A stretch of 26,068 nucleotides of DNA from DAOTYX01 sp034434635 (lineage in GTDB: Bacteria > Chloroflexota > Anaerolineae > B4-G1 > DUEL01), in contig DAOTYX010000129.1 of NCBI GenBank assembly GCA_034434635.1, positions 1 through 26,068 on the forward strand. The letters are read 5' to 3'. The first letter of the stretch is position 1; each line of letters opens with the position of its first letter. A model generated the notes under the pieces. It did not search any database. It was not told where the DNA came from and saw nothing but the letters and a program-made list of their open reading frames with translations. Positions 1 to 7,894 of the stretch are shown one piece after another. The position numbers and the translations under genes are program-made.

Positions 1-1395
1 TTCCTGGCCGTGGGAGACCTGATCGTGCTGTGCGGCCTCGGCCTCATCGTGCTCAGCGGCACGTTGGGACGAGGGAGCCTGCCCGCAGCGTCAGCCCCCA
101 GCCCCGCACCGACCGTCAGCCCGACCAGCCTGCTGCCGCCCACCTGGACGCCATCCCCGGTTCCTTCACCCACACCCTCTCCTGTGCCCACCCCTCGCGC
201 GCTGTCCCCTGCCGATGAGGCCGCGCTGCGCGGGATGGAAGGAGAGGTGGCAGCCCTGCGCGGCCTTACCCCGCTCCAATCCGTGCCCCATCAGTGGCTG
301 ACCCGTCGGGAAATGCAGGACCAATTCTCCGCGGCCTACCTGGGAGAAGAGCAGCGACAATCGGCCCGCGACCTGGCCCTTACCCTGGCCGCCTTCGACA
401 TGATGCCGCCTTATGTGGACCTGCTGGCTTTGCTGCGCAACCTCACCGCTGAGCAGGTCGCCGGTTTCTACGACCCTCAGGGAAAAACCATCTACCTGGT
501 CAGTGATACCGGGTCGTTGGGCGTGTTGGAGCGAGTGGTCTTCGTCCACGAGTACACCCACGCCCTGCAGGACCAGGTGTATGGCCTGCAATCCCTCGGT
601 CTGACCGACACCGACCAACCTGCCGGCTACGGCTATAACGACCGCGCCCTGGCCGTGCGTGCGCTGGTGGAAGGGGACGCGCAGTGGTTGCAGGAGCAAT
701 ACGTCACCGCCTACTTCACGTCGGAGCAGATGGAAGAGTTCCTGGCTGCTGCCAACCGGACCAGTACCGCAGTGTTGGACTTCGCCCCAGCGGTCGTGCG
801 CGAGACCTTCCTGTTTCCCTACTTTGCCGGACGGGCGTTCGTCGCGGCGCTGTATGCCGATGGGGAGTGGGAAGCGGTGGACCTGGCTTACACGAACCCG
901 CCTTCCTCTACGGAGCAGATTCTCCACCCCGACCGCTATCTGGCCGGCGACCCGCCGCTGTCGGTGTCGCTGCCGCCCCTGGCGGACACACTGGGCAGTG
1001 GCTGGCGGCTGCTCTACGATGGGCCATTCGGGGAGTTTCTCCTGCGTCAATACCTTGGAGTCCATCTGGACGCCGAAAGCGCCGCCGATGCAGCGGAGGG
1101 GTGGGGCGGGGACCGTAGCCAGGTCTACTATGACGACGCGGCGCGGCGCACGGTGCTTCTGCTGCGCCTGGCCTGGGACACGCCGGAGGATGCCGCCGAG
1201 TTCCTGCTGGCCTATGATATGTGGGCGGAGGAACGCTTCGGCCACCCGGCAGACACGACGCGGGACGGCCTCTCCTGCTGGCAGGGACGAGACGTGCTGT
1301 GCCTGGCCTGGGACGACCAGGCGACGACCGTTGTCCTGGGGCCTGACCGGTCGCTGGTGGACCGCCTGCTCGCCGCGCTCGCCGGCGGTTCGTAG
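1..1395 (+). CDS. Membrane-anchored HEXXH metallopeptidase-like protein (5' partial)
   Basis: The reading frame is open to the left edge, so the true start may lie outside; a GTG at 10 is possible but would give an anchor lacking basic N-terminal residues. Counting from 10, residues 2-19 are hydrophobic (signal anchor), residues 27-64 are a Ser/Pro/Thr linker, and the rest is a folded exported domain. HEYTH at 180-184 with a downstream EGDA (Glu221) fits a gluzincin-type zinc site: two His ligands, catalytic Glu, and a third Glu ligand. The surroundings (GFYDPQGKTIYLV before it, ALQDQ after it) resemble the putative metallopeptidase family DUF6782, which is common in Chloroflexota; I recognise the pattern but have not searched. 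It probably acts outside the membrane; substrate unknown. It converges on the gene at 1490-2080. Confidence 0.75.
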   Translation, partial: FLAVGDLIVLCGLGLIVLSGTLGRGSLPAASAPSPAPTVSPTSLLPPTWTPSPVPSPTPSPVPTPRALSPADEAALRGMEGEVAALRGLTPLQSVPHQWLTRREMQDQFSAAYLGEEQRQSARDLALTLAAFDMMPPYVDLLALLRNLTAEQVAGFYDPQGKTIYLVSDTGSLGVLERVVFVHEYTHALQDQVYGLQSLGLTDTDQPAGYGYNDRALAVRALVEGDAQWLQEQYVTAYFTSEQMEEFLAAANRTSTAVLDFAPAVVRETFLFPYFAGRAFVAALYADGEWEAVDLAYTNPPSSTEQILHPDRYLAGDPPLSVSLPPLADTLGSGWRLLYDGPFGEFLLRQYLGVHLDAESAADAAEGWGGDRSQVYYDDAARRTVLLLRLAWDTPEDAAEFLLAYDMWAEERFGHPADTTRDGLSCWQGRDVLCLAWDDQATTVVLGPDRSLVDRLLAALAGGS

Positions 1396-1398
1396 CCG

Positions 1399-1418
1399 CC
1401 CGCCGATGCGGGGGCGGG
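1399..1418. repeat. Imperfect GC hairpin after the metallopeptidase gene
   Basis: CCCGCC at 1399-1404 pairs with GGCGGG at 1413-1418 around an 8-nt loop, 3 nt after the stop codon. There is no T-run, so a classic intrinsic terminator is not supported. It may be a decayed copy of the hairpin just downstream at 1431-1452. Confidence 0.4.
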
Positions 1419-1423
1419 TCAGT

Positions 1424-1456
1424 AACCGCAGGGCGGCATCCCGATGCCGCCCGCCG
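1424..1456. repeat. Dispersed REP-like hairpin, single copy
   Basis: GGGCGGCAT (1431-1439), loop CCCG, ATGCCGCCC (1444-1452) form a perfect 9-bp stem with a tetraloop. Positions 1424-1456 match 20505-20537 at 32 of 33 bases, so this is one copy of the repeat that is tandem at 20386-20537. It lies between two convergent genes and could act as a two-way transcription barrier or mRNA end stabiliser. Confidence 0.8.
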
Positions 1457-1489
1457 ACGTCATGGGGTTTGCGGATTCCCGCGCCTGGC

Positions 1490-2080
1490 CTACCGCACCC
1501 GCCGCGCGCGGTAGGCTGTCAGAAACCCGTTCAACTGCTGCGAGAAGGTCAGCCAGTCCTCCACCAGGAAAATGAAACCCGCCGTCTCACGATTGATGAG
1601 GTACGGGTCGAGCCACAGCCGCAGCCACCGTTCACTGAGCGGTAACCCCTTCAGGTCCACCGCCACCGCCGTCATCGTCCAGTAGCGCGCTGGCCAGTTG
1701 CGGCGGGCAGCCTTCTCTTTCTCCGGGTCCAGGAGTTTTGCCAGTTGCACCGGCCGCGTGCCGACGATGCGCCGATACCCCACAAAAACAGGCATGATGG
1801 GGGTCTGGATGCGCAGATGGTCAGGAAAACACTGGACGTAAGCCGAGAGGCGCGTCAACAGGCCATAGAACATCAGCAATCCTCCCACCAACACCATCAC
1901 CAGCGGCAGGTGGCGCAGGATGGGATCGGTGGTGATTTCGGTCGGGAGAACGCGGGGGGCCGTCGCCCACAGCAGCAGGCTGAAAATGAAGAGGAGCAGA
2001 CCCAGGTTGCCCCAGCGCCGTCGTGCCGGGGCATAGACCAATAGCGGGAACCGGTCACCGTGTTTACGCCTCTTGGCCAT
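1490..2080 (-). CDS. Two-TM PH-like domain membrane protein, unknown function
   Basis: A 196-residue protein with a basic N-terminus (MAKRRKHGDRF), two hydrophobic helices at about residues 23-41 and 60-77, then a soluble C-terminal part with a beta-rich pattern like bacterial PH-domain membrane proteins (helix pair followed by a strand-rich domain starting RLSAYVQCFPDHLRIQTP). The ATG at 2080 is chosen over an in-frame GTG at 2095 because a purine-rich AGGGAAGG lies just upstream of it. It is third in a minus-strand operon, 20 nt after the histidine phosphatase gene. No catalytic motif is visible; the PH-like label is a weak inference from topology. Confidence 0.7.
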   Translation of the reverse strand: MAKRRKHGDRFPLLVYAPARRRWGNLGLLLFIFSLLLWATAPRVLPTEITTDPILRHLPLVMVLVGGLLMFYGLLTRLSAYVQCFPDHLRIQTPIMPVFVGYRRIVGTRPVQLAKLLDPEKEKAARRNWPARYWTMTAVAVDLKGLPLSERWLRLWLDPYLINRETAGFIFLVEDWLTFSQQLNGFLTAYRARRVR

Positions 2081-2100
2081 CTGCCCTTCCCTCACTTCTC

Positions 2101-2766
2101 TCAGGGTGACTGCTCAGGTTCGAAATCCTTCCCCGTTGTGAGTGGCGCCTGCGGCGCGAGATGTCCGGTATCGTTCAGGGCCAACAACCGGGCCTCGCCC
2201 CCTTCGACCAGCAGCCGGGTCAGCGCGCAGTGCTCTATTGAGTACCCCCACCAACGGCTCATCTCCCCTGACAGCAGGTAAGCCAGGGCCGCGCGCAACG
2301 TTCCCCCGTGCCCCACCACGATGACTGTCCCCTGCGGGTGGCGAGCGAGGATGTGGTCGAAGGCGGCAGACACACGCTGGAAGAAGTCGGCCCGCCGCTC
2401 CCCACCGGGCCAGGTGAAGTTGACATTCTCCCTGTCCCGCCACTGCAGGTACGTCTCGGTGTGATGCTCCTTCAGTTCTTCCAGGGTCACCCCTTCCATC
2501 TCCCCGAAGTTGATCTCGCGCAGGTCGTCCAGAGGCACGGGAGAAAGGCCCAATGCCTGACCGATGGCGGCGGCGGTCTCCCAGGTGCGTGGCAGGGGGC
2601 TGGTGTACAGAGCCACGGCATCGCTCGCTTCTGCTGCTAACCGTCGGGCTGTGGCCTGCACCTCAGCCTGTCCCTCCGGCGTCAGCGGCGTATCTCCCCA
2701 CCCGACCCAGCGCCCTTCGGCGTTGGCCACCGTCTGTGCGTGGCGGATAAGAATGAGGTGGGTCAT
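2101..2766 (-). CDS. Histidine phosphatase (phosphoglycerate mutase-like)
   Basis: A 221-residue member of the histidine phosphatase superfamily. It starts MTHLILIRHAQT, giving the RHG-type phospho-accepting His (RHAQT), followed by the NAEGRWVGWGDTPLTPEG segment; the second His is in VVGHGGTLRAAL. The Arg in YTSPLPRTWETA and the Glu in EINFGEMEG are the expected phosphate-pocket and general-acid positions. The start at 2766 overlaps the nth stop by 4 bp (ATGA); the longer frame to 2847 only adds nth-overlapping low-complexity residues. Family members range from cofactor-dependent mutase to alpha-ribazole phosphatase and broad phosphatases; the specific substrate cannot be told. Cytosolic. 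Confidence 0.88.
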   Translation of the reverse strand: MTHLILIRHAQTVANAEGRWVGWGDTPLTPEGQAEVQATARRLAAEASDAVALYTSPLPRTWETAAAIGQALGLSPVPLDDLREINFGEMEGVTLEELKEHHTETYLQWRDRENVNFTWPGGERRADFFQRVSAAFDHILARHPQGTVIVVGHGGTLRAALAYLLSGEMSRWWGYSIEHCALTRLLVEGGEARLLALNDTGHLAPQAPLTTGKDFEPEQSP

Positions 2767-3482
2767 TGCTCTGACGGTACGGCGACGCGGTGACGTGGAG
2801 GCGCGGCGGGACGAGGGGAGGGAGATGGGAATGGAAAAGAAGGACAATCCTCACGGATGACGCAGCGCGCGCACTCGGGATTGCGGGCGTGGCAGACCGT
2901 GCGACCGTGAGCGATGAGGTTGATATGGAAAGGGTAATAGATGTCGGGCGGCAAGAGTGCCTCCAGAAGTTCGTGCGCCTGTTCACGGCTGACCTGTTGC
3001 GGGATGAGGCCCAGCCGTCGGGCCACGCGGTGAATGTGGGTGTCCACCGGGAACGCCGGGCGACCCAAGGCGAACAACAGCACAATGGCCGCCGTCTTCG
3101 GCCCCACGCCGGGGATGGCGCGCAGCCAGGTGCGCGCCTCCTCCAGCGGCAGGTCGGCCAGGAAGTCGAGCGAAAGGGCACCGCGCTCGGCGCTGATGCG
3201 TCGCAGCGCCTCCTGGATGCGTGGGGCCTTGGTGGGAGCCAGCCCCGCCGGGCGCACTGCTTCCATTACCTCCTCAACCGGCGCGTCGCGCACCGCCTCC
3301 CAGGTGGGAAACCTCTCCCGCAACCGTGCAAAGGCCCGGTCCCGGTTGACGTCGTTGGTGTTCTGCGAGAGGATGGTGGAGACCAGCGCCGCCAGCGGAT
3401 CGCCCGGCTGGCGGACGGGGGCTCCGTACGCGGCCAACAGCCGCTCATGCACGCGCAAGGCCCGCGCTCTTTCCGCTTCCAT
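2763..3482 (-). CDS. nth: Endonuclease III (DNA glycosylase/AP lyase)
   Basis: A 239-residue base-excision repair enzyme that removes oxidised pyrimidines and nicks the abasic site. The helix-hairpin-helix IPGVGPKTA (123-131) carries the catalytic Lys129, and VDTHIHRV (146-153) the catalytic Asp147. The [4Fe-4S] ligands are Cys197, 204, 207 and 213 with the standard C-X6-C-X2-C-X5-C spacing. Family members usually end shortly after the last Cys; this one runs on for 26 Pro/Ser/Arg-rich residues, encoded by a repeat-like tract also found in the sortase gene. It is first in an operon with the phosphatase (4-bp overlap). A TATAAT box ends 8 nt before its ATG, suggesting a leaderless transcript. 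Confidence 0.93.
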   Translation of the reverse strand: MEAERARALRVHERLLAAYGAPVRQPGDPLAALVSTILSQNTNDVNRDRAFARLRERFPTWEAVRDAPVEEVMEAVRPAGLAPTKAPRIQEALRRISAERGALSLDFLADLPLEEARTWLRAIPGVGPKTAAIVLLFALGRPAFPVDTHIHRVARRLGLIPQQVSREQAHELLEALLPPDIYYPFHINLIAHGRTVCHARNPECARCVIREDCPSFPFPSPSPRPAAPPRHRVAVPSEQ

Positions 3483-3490
3483 CGCTGATG

Positions 3491-3518
3491 ATTATACTGG
3501 CGCGGCGAGGAAAGGCAA
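3491..3518 (-). promoter_or_regulatory. Promoter of nth operon, near-leaderless
   Basis: Read on the minus strand: TTGCCT (3518-3513), 16-nt spacer, TATAAT (3496-3491). The nth ATG begins 8 nt after the -10 box, so the expected transcription start falls at or next to the start codon and leaves no room for a ribosome-binding site. Confidence 0.7.
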
Positions 3519-3591
3519 CCCCGTTTTGACGTGACCGTCTGCCCGTCAGTCTCCCGCTGTCGTGTTGATCGAGGATTGCGTTCGAAGGTTT

Positions 3592-3620
3592 TTGACACTA
3601 ACCCTCCCCTGTGATACACT
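3592..3620 (+). promoter_or_regulatory. Promoter of the PhnP-like gene, near-leaderless
   Basis: TTGACA (3592-3597), 17-nt spacer, TACACT (3615-3620), an almost ideal sigma-70-type match. The ATG at 3630 begins 9 nt after the -10 box, so the mRNA should start within a few nt of the start codon. No purine-rich ribosome-binding sequence lies in between. Confidence 0.75.
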
Positions 3621-3629
3621 GCGATTCTG

Positions 3630-4469
3630 ATGAACAGTGCTCTGTGCATTCACTTTCTCGGCACCTCTGCCGCCCGGCCCATTCCACGTTGGGGTTGCAC
3701 CTGTCCCCAATGTGCTGCTGCTGTTGCCGACCCGCGCGCCCGACGCACCCGCTCCGTCATATTGGTCAACGGTACGCTGTTGGTGGACGCGGGGCCTGAC
3801 ATCTACGCCCAATTGCGTACCCTGCCCTACGACCGGCTGGCCGACATTGACCACATCCTCATCACACACCCCCATGCCGATCACTTCCTGGGGCTGGATG
3901 ACCTGGCTGCGCTGCGACGCATCTCGGAATTGCCAGTGCTGCCGATCTACGCCCACGCCGACGGCTGGGAACGTATCCAGAGCGGTTTCCACTACCTCAT
4001 TGCCGCCGAGGTCAGTCAGTACGACCGCCGGCCCTTCGTCCGACGGGAGTTCGTCCTGGAGCACCCCCTGGCTCTGCCTGATGGCCTCACGGTCACTCCA
4101 CTCGACACGCATCACACGCAGGCCTTCACCACCGCTGGCCTGCTCATCGAGCGTCAGGGACGACGCGTGCTTTACGCCCCGGATTTCTTCAGCCTGCCCC
4201 CGGAGCGAGTGGCTGGAGCCGATCTCTTGATCCTGGATGGCTCCTTTTTGGAGCAGCAGCAGATGAATCAGACCTATCGCCCCCTGCTCGAAGAGGGGCA
4301 GGGGCGCCACATGCCCGTGTTCGACGCGATACGCTGGGCGCGGGCCACGGGTGCGCAACGGGTGCTCTTCACCCATATTGGTCACGTGGGGCTCTCCCCC
4401 GACCAACTGTGCGAACTCCTGCCGCCTGGCTATGACGTGGCCCACGACGGGCTGGTGGTCGAACTGTGA
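3630..4469 (+). CDS. PhnP-like metallo-beta-lactamase-fold phosphodiesterase
   Basis: A 279-residue metal-dependent hydrolase. THPHADH (79-85) is the HxHxDH dinuclear metal site; later ligands are likely in DTHHTQAF, YAPDFF and FTHIGHVG. C23-x-C25-x2-C28 in WGCTCPQC matches the spacing of the structural zinc cysteines of E. coli PhnP (Cys21/23/26), which hydrolyses phosphoribosyl 1,2-cyclic phosphate during phosphonate breakdown. No other phn genes are nearby, so a broader cyclic phosphodiesterase role is as likely as phosphonate use. PqqB-type proteins share the fold and the N-terminal Cys motif. Cytosolic. It is divergent from nth with 147 bp between. Confidence 0.85.
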   Translation: MNSALCIHFLGTSAARPIPRWGCTCPQCAAAVADPRARRTRSVILVNGTLLVDAGPDIYAQLRTLPYDRLADIDHILITHPHADHFLGLDDLAALRRISELPVLPIYAHADGWERIQSGFHYLIAAEVSQYDRRPFVRREFVLEHPLALPDGLTVTPLDTHHTQAFTTAGLLIERQGRRVLYAPDFFSLPPERVAGADLLILDGSFLEQQQMNQTYRPLLEEGQGRHMPVFDAIRWARATGAQRVLFTHIGHVGLSPDQLCELLPPGYDVAHDGLVVEL

Positions 4470-4471
4470 CC

Positions 4472-4499
4472 TTGCGGCTGGGTGGCTTTGGTGTAGAAT
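4472..4499 (+). promoter_or_regulatory. Probable promoter of the GNAT-MFS operon
   Basis: TTGCGG (4472-4477), 16-nt spacer, TAGAAT (4494-4499), just after the PhnP-like stop codon. The leader is about 35 nt with a strong GGGAGGAG (4527-4534) 7 nt before the ATG at 4542. Confidence 0.5.
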
Positions 4500-4541
4500 A
4501 GGCCCGCCATGCCTATCCTCATTAGCGGGAGGAGATAACCG

Positions 4542-5723
4542 ATGGTCGCAGAGGGTGCCACAACAAGCAGGAGCCCTGTGGAGATTCAGCCTGTCCAGAC
4601 ACCGGCTGAGCGTATGACCTTCCTGCGCTTCCCCTGGCGCGTCTACCGGGGTGACCCCTACTGGGTGCCGCCGTTGGTGTCCGAACGGGTCGAGTTCCTG
4701 GACCCGCAACGCCATCCCTTCTACGAACATGCTGATGTAGCCCTCTTCATGGCCCGCCGGGGCGACGAGGTGGTGGGCACGATCGCCGCTCTGGTCAATC
4801 ATCGCCATAACGAGTTCTGGGGTGAAAAGGTCGGTTTCTTCGGGCTGTTCGAGGTACTCCAGGATGCTGAGGCGGCGGACGCGCTGTTGACGACGGCCTG
4901 TGACTGGGTACGCCAGCGGGGTATGACCGCCATCCGCGGCCCGATGAACTTCTCCACCAACGAGGAACTGGGGTTGCTGGTCGAGGGATGGGATGGCCCG
5001 CCGGTGATCATGATGACCTATAACCCCCGCTACTACGCGGGCTTCATCGAGGCGGCAGGCTTTGCCAAGGTACAGGACTTGCTGGCCTATATGGCCGACC
5101 TGGAACCCTACTACCGTTCAGGGATGCCGGAACGGGCGGTGCGCGTCGCTGAGATGGTGAAGGAACGCCGCGGCCTGCGTGTGCGCCCGGCGAATATGCG
5201 CCAATTCGACCGGGAGGTCGAGCACTTCAAGAAGGTCTACAATGCTGCCTGGGCCCGCAACTGGGGCTTCGTCCCCCTGACTGACCGAGAGATCGAGCAC
5301 ATCGCCGCGCAGTTGCGCCAGATACTGGACCCCGACCTGTGCTGTTTCGTCGAGAAGGAGGGGGAGGTCGTCGGCGTGGGGTTGATACTGCCTGACCTGA
5401 ACCGCCCGTTGTTGAAGGCCTACCCGCGGCCGGAGACGCCGGAGTGGTGGACAATGCTCAAGATGTTATGGCACTGGAAGGTGCGCCATGACTACGACAC
5501 AGCGCGCGCCTACGCTGGCGGCATCCTTGAACCCTACCGGGGGGTGGGCGCCGACACGGTGTTGGCGATGGCGATACTCGAGGCTCTGCTGCGCAAAGGG
5601 TATCGCCGCTGCGAGATCTCCTGGGTGCTGGAGAGCAACCCCATGATGCGGCGCATGGCCGAGTTCTACGGCGGTCGGGTCTATCGCACCTACCGCATCT
5701 ACGAGAAGGCGCTGTCGGAGTGA
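4542..5723 (+). CDS. Two-domain GNAT-like acyltransferase family protein (YghO-like)
   Basis: A 393-residue protein with two GNAT-type halves. The N-terminal half has the FPWRVYRGDPYWVPPL opening and the GPMNFSTNEELGLLVEGWD plus MMTYNPRYY blocks that mark a recognisable but poorly characterised family related to E. coli YghO. The C-terminal half has a clear acetyl-CoA-binding pattern: EPYRGVGADT (about 330-339), a helix ALLRKGYRRCEIS, and SNPMMRRMAEFYG (365-377), as in GNAT motifs A and B. The acceptor substrate is unknown. The start is set by GGGAGGAG upstream. Its stop overlaps the MFS start by 4 bp (GTGA), so the two are probably translationally coupled. Confidence 0.82.
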   Translation: MVAEGATTSRSPVEIQPVQTPAERMTFLRFPWRVYRGDPYWVPPLVSERVEFLDPQRHPFYEHADVALFMARRGDEVVGTIAALVNHRHNEFWGEKVGFFGLFEVLQDAEAADALLTTACDWVRQRGMTAIRGPMNFSTNEELGLLVEGWDGPPVIMMTYNPRYYAGFIEAAGFAKVQDLLAYMADLEPYYRSGMPERAVRVAEMVKERRGLRVRPANMRQFDREVEHFKKVYNAAWARNWGFVPLTDREIEHIAAQLRQILDPDLCCFVEKEGEVVGVGLILPDLNRPLLKAYPRPETPEWWTMLKMLWHWKVRHDYDTARAYAGGILEPYRGVGADTVLAMAILEALLRKGYRRCEISWVLESNPMMRRMAEFYGGRVYRTYRIYEKALSE

Positions 5724-7009
5724 CCGCAGACAACGGCATGGAAACCGCTGTGGCTGGCCCCTCCGTGGCCCGCGCCCAGGCGATCCATCACCTGTTGGAA
5801 CGACGCGACTTCGTATTGCTGTTCGCCGGTCAACTCCTTTCCCAGATCGGTGACCAGTGCCTCCTCATTGCCGCCATCACGCTGATCAGCGACCTTTCCG
5901 CCTCGCCGCTGGCCTTCCTCATCCCTGCCCTCTCCATGGCCCTGCCGCAGGTGATCTTTGGCATGCTGGGTGGCGTGGTGGCCGACCGCTGGGACCGTAA
6001 GTGGGTGATGATCGCCGCCGACCTGCTGCGTGGGTTGCTGGTGCTGCTGGTGCTGTTGGTGCACACCACCAGCGGATTGTGGTTGCTCTACCTGGCAGCG
6101 GCCGGTCTGGCCCTGATGGGGGTCTTCTTCTACCCGGCGCGCAACGCCACGATCCCCAACCTTGTCCCCAATGGCCTGCTCCTGACCGCCAACAGCCTGC
6201 TGCAAGGGGGGTACCTGATCGCCCTTATCGTCGGCCCGACGGTGGCTGGCGTCATTGTGGACATCTGGGGTCTGCCCTCAGCCATCATCTTCGACAGCGG
6301 GACCTTCGTTGTCTCCGCGGCCATCATCGGTCTCCTGCGCATCCCCAAGAACGCCAACGGCTCCACGGTGGCAGTCGGCCAGCGCGGGGTGTGGAGTGAG
6401 ATGAGGGCCGGCCTCTCTTTCATCCACCGCAACCGGCCCCTTCGCCATGCGCTGAACGTGACCGCGGTGGCCACCCTCGGTATCGGCGCGATCATCATCC
6501 TGGCGCTTCCCCACCTCAAGGCTCGCCTGAGCGCAGGCGGCCTGGAGTATGGCGGGGCGATCAGCATGCTGGGGGTAGGTTCCCTCATCGGTGGGTTGAT
6601 CGTCACCCGCCTCTCCCGGCGGGTATCCGCCAGCACGATCATCGGCGGGATGCTCGTCCTGGCGGGCGCGGCGATCGTCGCCTTCGCCTTTGCTACCGTA
6701 TATCCGGTGGTGCTGGCCAGCGTGGCGGTGCTGGGGTTGTGTATCGTGGTCGCTCGTGGGGTGCTGGACACCATCACCCAGGCGTTGGCTCCCGATGAGG
6801 TGCGCGGACGGGTGCAGTCGGCGGTGAACCTGGTCGTGCAGGCGGGGACTGTAGCCGCTCAGGGGCTCTCCGCCTTCCTGGGCCACTTCCTGGGCGTACA
6901 GATGGTCTTTGTGGCCGCCGGGGGCATCACGGTGGTGGCGGGGGTGGTGGCCGTGTTCGTGCTGCGGGAAGCCGCGGCATTGGCCCTCCAGCGCCACGCC
7001 GCGACGTGA
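5720..7009 (+). CDS. MFS transporter (drug/siderophore exporter-like)
   Basis: A 429-residue integral membrane protein with about 12 hydrophobic helices. The loop between helices 2 and 3 reads GGVVADRWDRKWVM, a variant of the MFS motif A; YPARNATIPNLVP and DEVRGRVQSAVNLV are typical of the MFS_3/EntS-like exporters. The substrate cannot be read from sequence. The GTG start at 5720 overlaps the GNAT stop; an ATG at 5738 is an alternative that loses only six residues. Coupling with a GNAT protein suggests modification plus export, or simple co-transcription. Confidence 0.88.
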   Translation: MTADNGMETAVAGPSVARAQAIHHLLERRDFVLLFAGQLLSQIGDQCLLIAAITLISDLSASPLAFLIPALSMALPQVIFGMLGGVVADRWDRKWVMIAADLLRGLLVLLVLLVHTTSGLWLLYLAAAGLALMGVFFYPARNATIPNLVPNGLLLTANSLLQGGYLIALIVGPTVAGVIVDIWGLPSAIIFDSGTFVVSAAIIGLLRIPKNANGSTVAVGQRGVWSEMRAGLSFIHRNRPLRHALNVTAVATLGIGAIIILALPHLKARLSAGGLEYGGAISMLGVGSLIGGLIVTRLSRRVSASTIIGGMLVLAGAAIVAFAFATVYPVVLASVAVLGLCIVVARGVLDTITQALAPDEVRGRVQSAVNLVVQAGTVAAQGLSAFLGHFLGVQMVFVAAGGITVVAGVVAVFVLREAAALALQRHAAT

Positions 7010-7100
7010 CAGACCGCGCCCTTGGGCGGCGCTCCACGTTTCGCAACGGTTCAGGACCCCACTTCGCCCTGCCATTGCACTCCGTCGTCCGTCGCCCCGT

Positions 7101-7128
7101 TTGCACCTGCCTGCGGAGGTGGTATAAT
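7101..7128 (+). promoter_or_regulatory. Promoter of the dedA-bgl region
   Basis: TTGCAC (7101-7106), 16-nt spacer, a perfect TATAAT (7123-7128). It lies in the 200-bp gap after the MFS gene. The predicted leader is about 75 nt and ends with AGGAGAG (7194-7200). Confidence 0.7.
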
Positions 7129-7209
7129 CCTCTTCAATTACTTTGTATCCTTTGCGTAAAAGGCCTTCTGCGGTAGAGCCTTACAACCTACTTAGGAGAG
7201 TGACCTTCA

Positions 7210-7863
7210 GTGTCCCTTGATCTGGTTCAACTCATCGAGACCGTCGGTTACGCCGGACTTTTCGCCATCATCTTTGCCGAGTCCGGCCTGTTTTTTGGCT
7301 TCTTCCTGCCCGGCGACAGCCTGTTGCTGACCGCCGGGTTGCTGGCTTCGCGGGGCATCCTGAGCGAGTTCATCCTGGTTCCGGGGCTGTTCGTTGCCGC
7401 TGTGCTCGGTGACTCGGTGGGGTACTGGTTCGGCGCGAAGACCGGGCCGCTGATCTTCAACCGCGAGGAGTCGCTGCTCTTCCGGCGCAAGAACCTCCTG
7501 GCGGCCAAGGCTTTCTACGACAAACACGGCGGCAAGACGATCACCCTGGCCCGCTTCCTGCCCTTCATCCGCACCTTCGCCCCCATCGTCGCCGGCGCAG
7601 CGGGGATGAACTACCGCCGCTTCCTGGCTTTCAACTTCCTCGGCGCTGTGCTGTGGGCCATCGGTGTGACGATGCTCGGCTACACCCTGGGCCACTTCTT
7701 CGGCAGCATCGAGGGGGTGGACCGCTATTTCACCCTCCTGGTGCTGGCCTTCTTCTTCATCCCCGGCCTTCCCACTCTCATTCACCTGTGGCGCGATAAC
7801 CGCGAGCGGATCTTGGGTTGGGTGAAGGCGCGCCTGCGGCGACAGCGCGCGCCGGAGGTGTGA
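7210..7863 (+). CDS. DedA family membrane protein
   Basis: A 217-residue polytopic inner-membrane protein of the DedA/VTT family, whose members include undecaprenyl-phosphate flippases (UptA) and lipid scramblases. Visible signatures: FAESGLFFGFFLPGDSLLL (residues 22-40) with the acidic residue and GDS, and RFLPFIRTFAPIVAGAAGM (115-133) with the conserved arginines, followed by FNFLGAVLWA. The start is a GTG at 7210, 9 nt after AGGAGAG. It ends 31 nt before the GH1 gene, so the two may be co-transcribed. A lipid carrier recycling role would fit the flippase gene downstream, but this is inference. Confidence 0.9.
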   Translation: MSLDLVQLIETVGYAGLFAIIFAESGLFFGFFLPGDSLLLTAGLLASRGILSEFILVPGLFVAAVLGDSVGYWFGAKTGPLIFNREESLLFRRKNLLAAKAFYDKHGGKTITLARFLPFIRTFAPIVAGAAGMNYRRFLAFNFLGAVLWAIGVTMLGYTLGHFFGSIEGVDRYFTLLVLAFFFIPGLPTLIHLWRDNRERILGWVKARLRRQRAPEV

Positions 7864-7894
7864 TGGCTGACGATCACCAAGACAGGGGGGCGAT

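Noticed and set aside
1396..1489. Intrinsic terminator for the metallopeptidase gene
   Set aside because: Hairpins are present but without a T-run, and one is a dispersed repeat copy, so it is listed as a repeat instead.
3546..4808. Antisense frame opposite the PhnP-like gene
   Set aside because: It runs across the promoter and two genes with intact plus-strand motifs and has no start signal.
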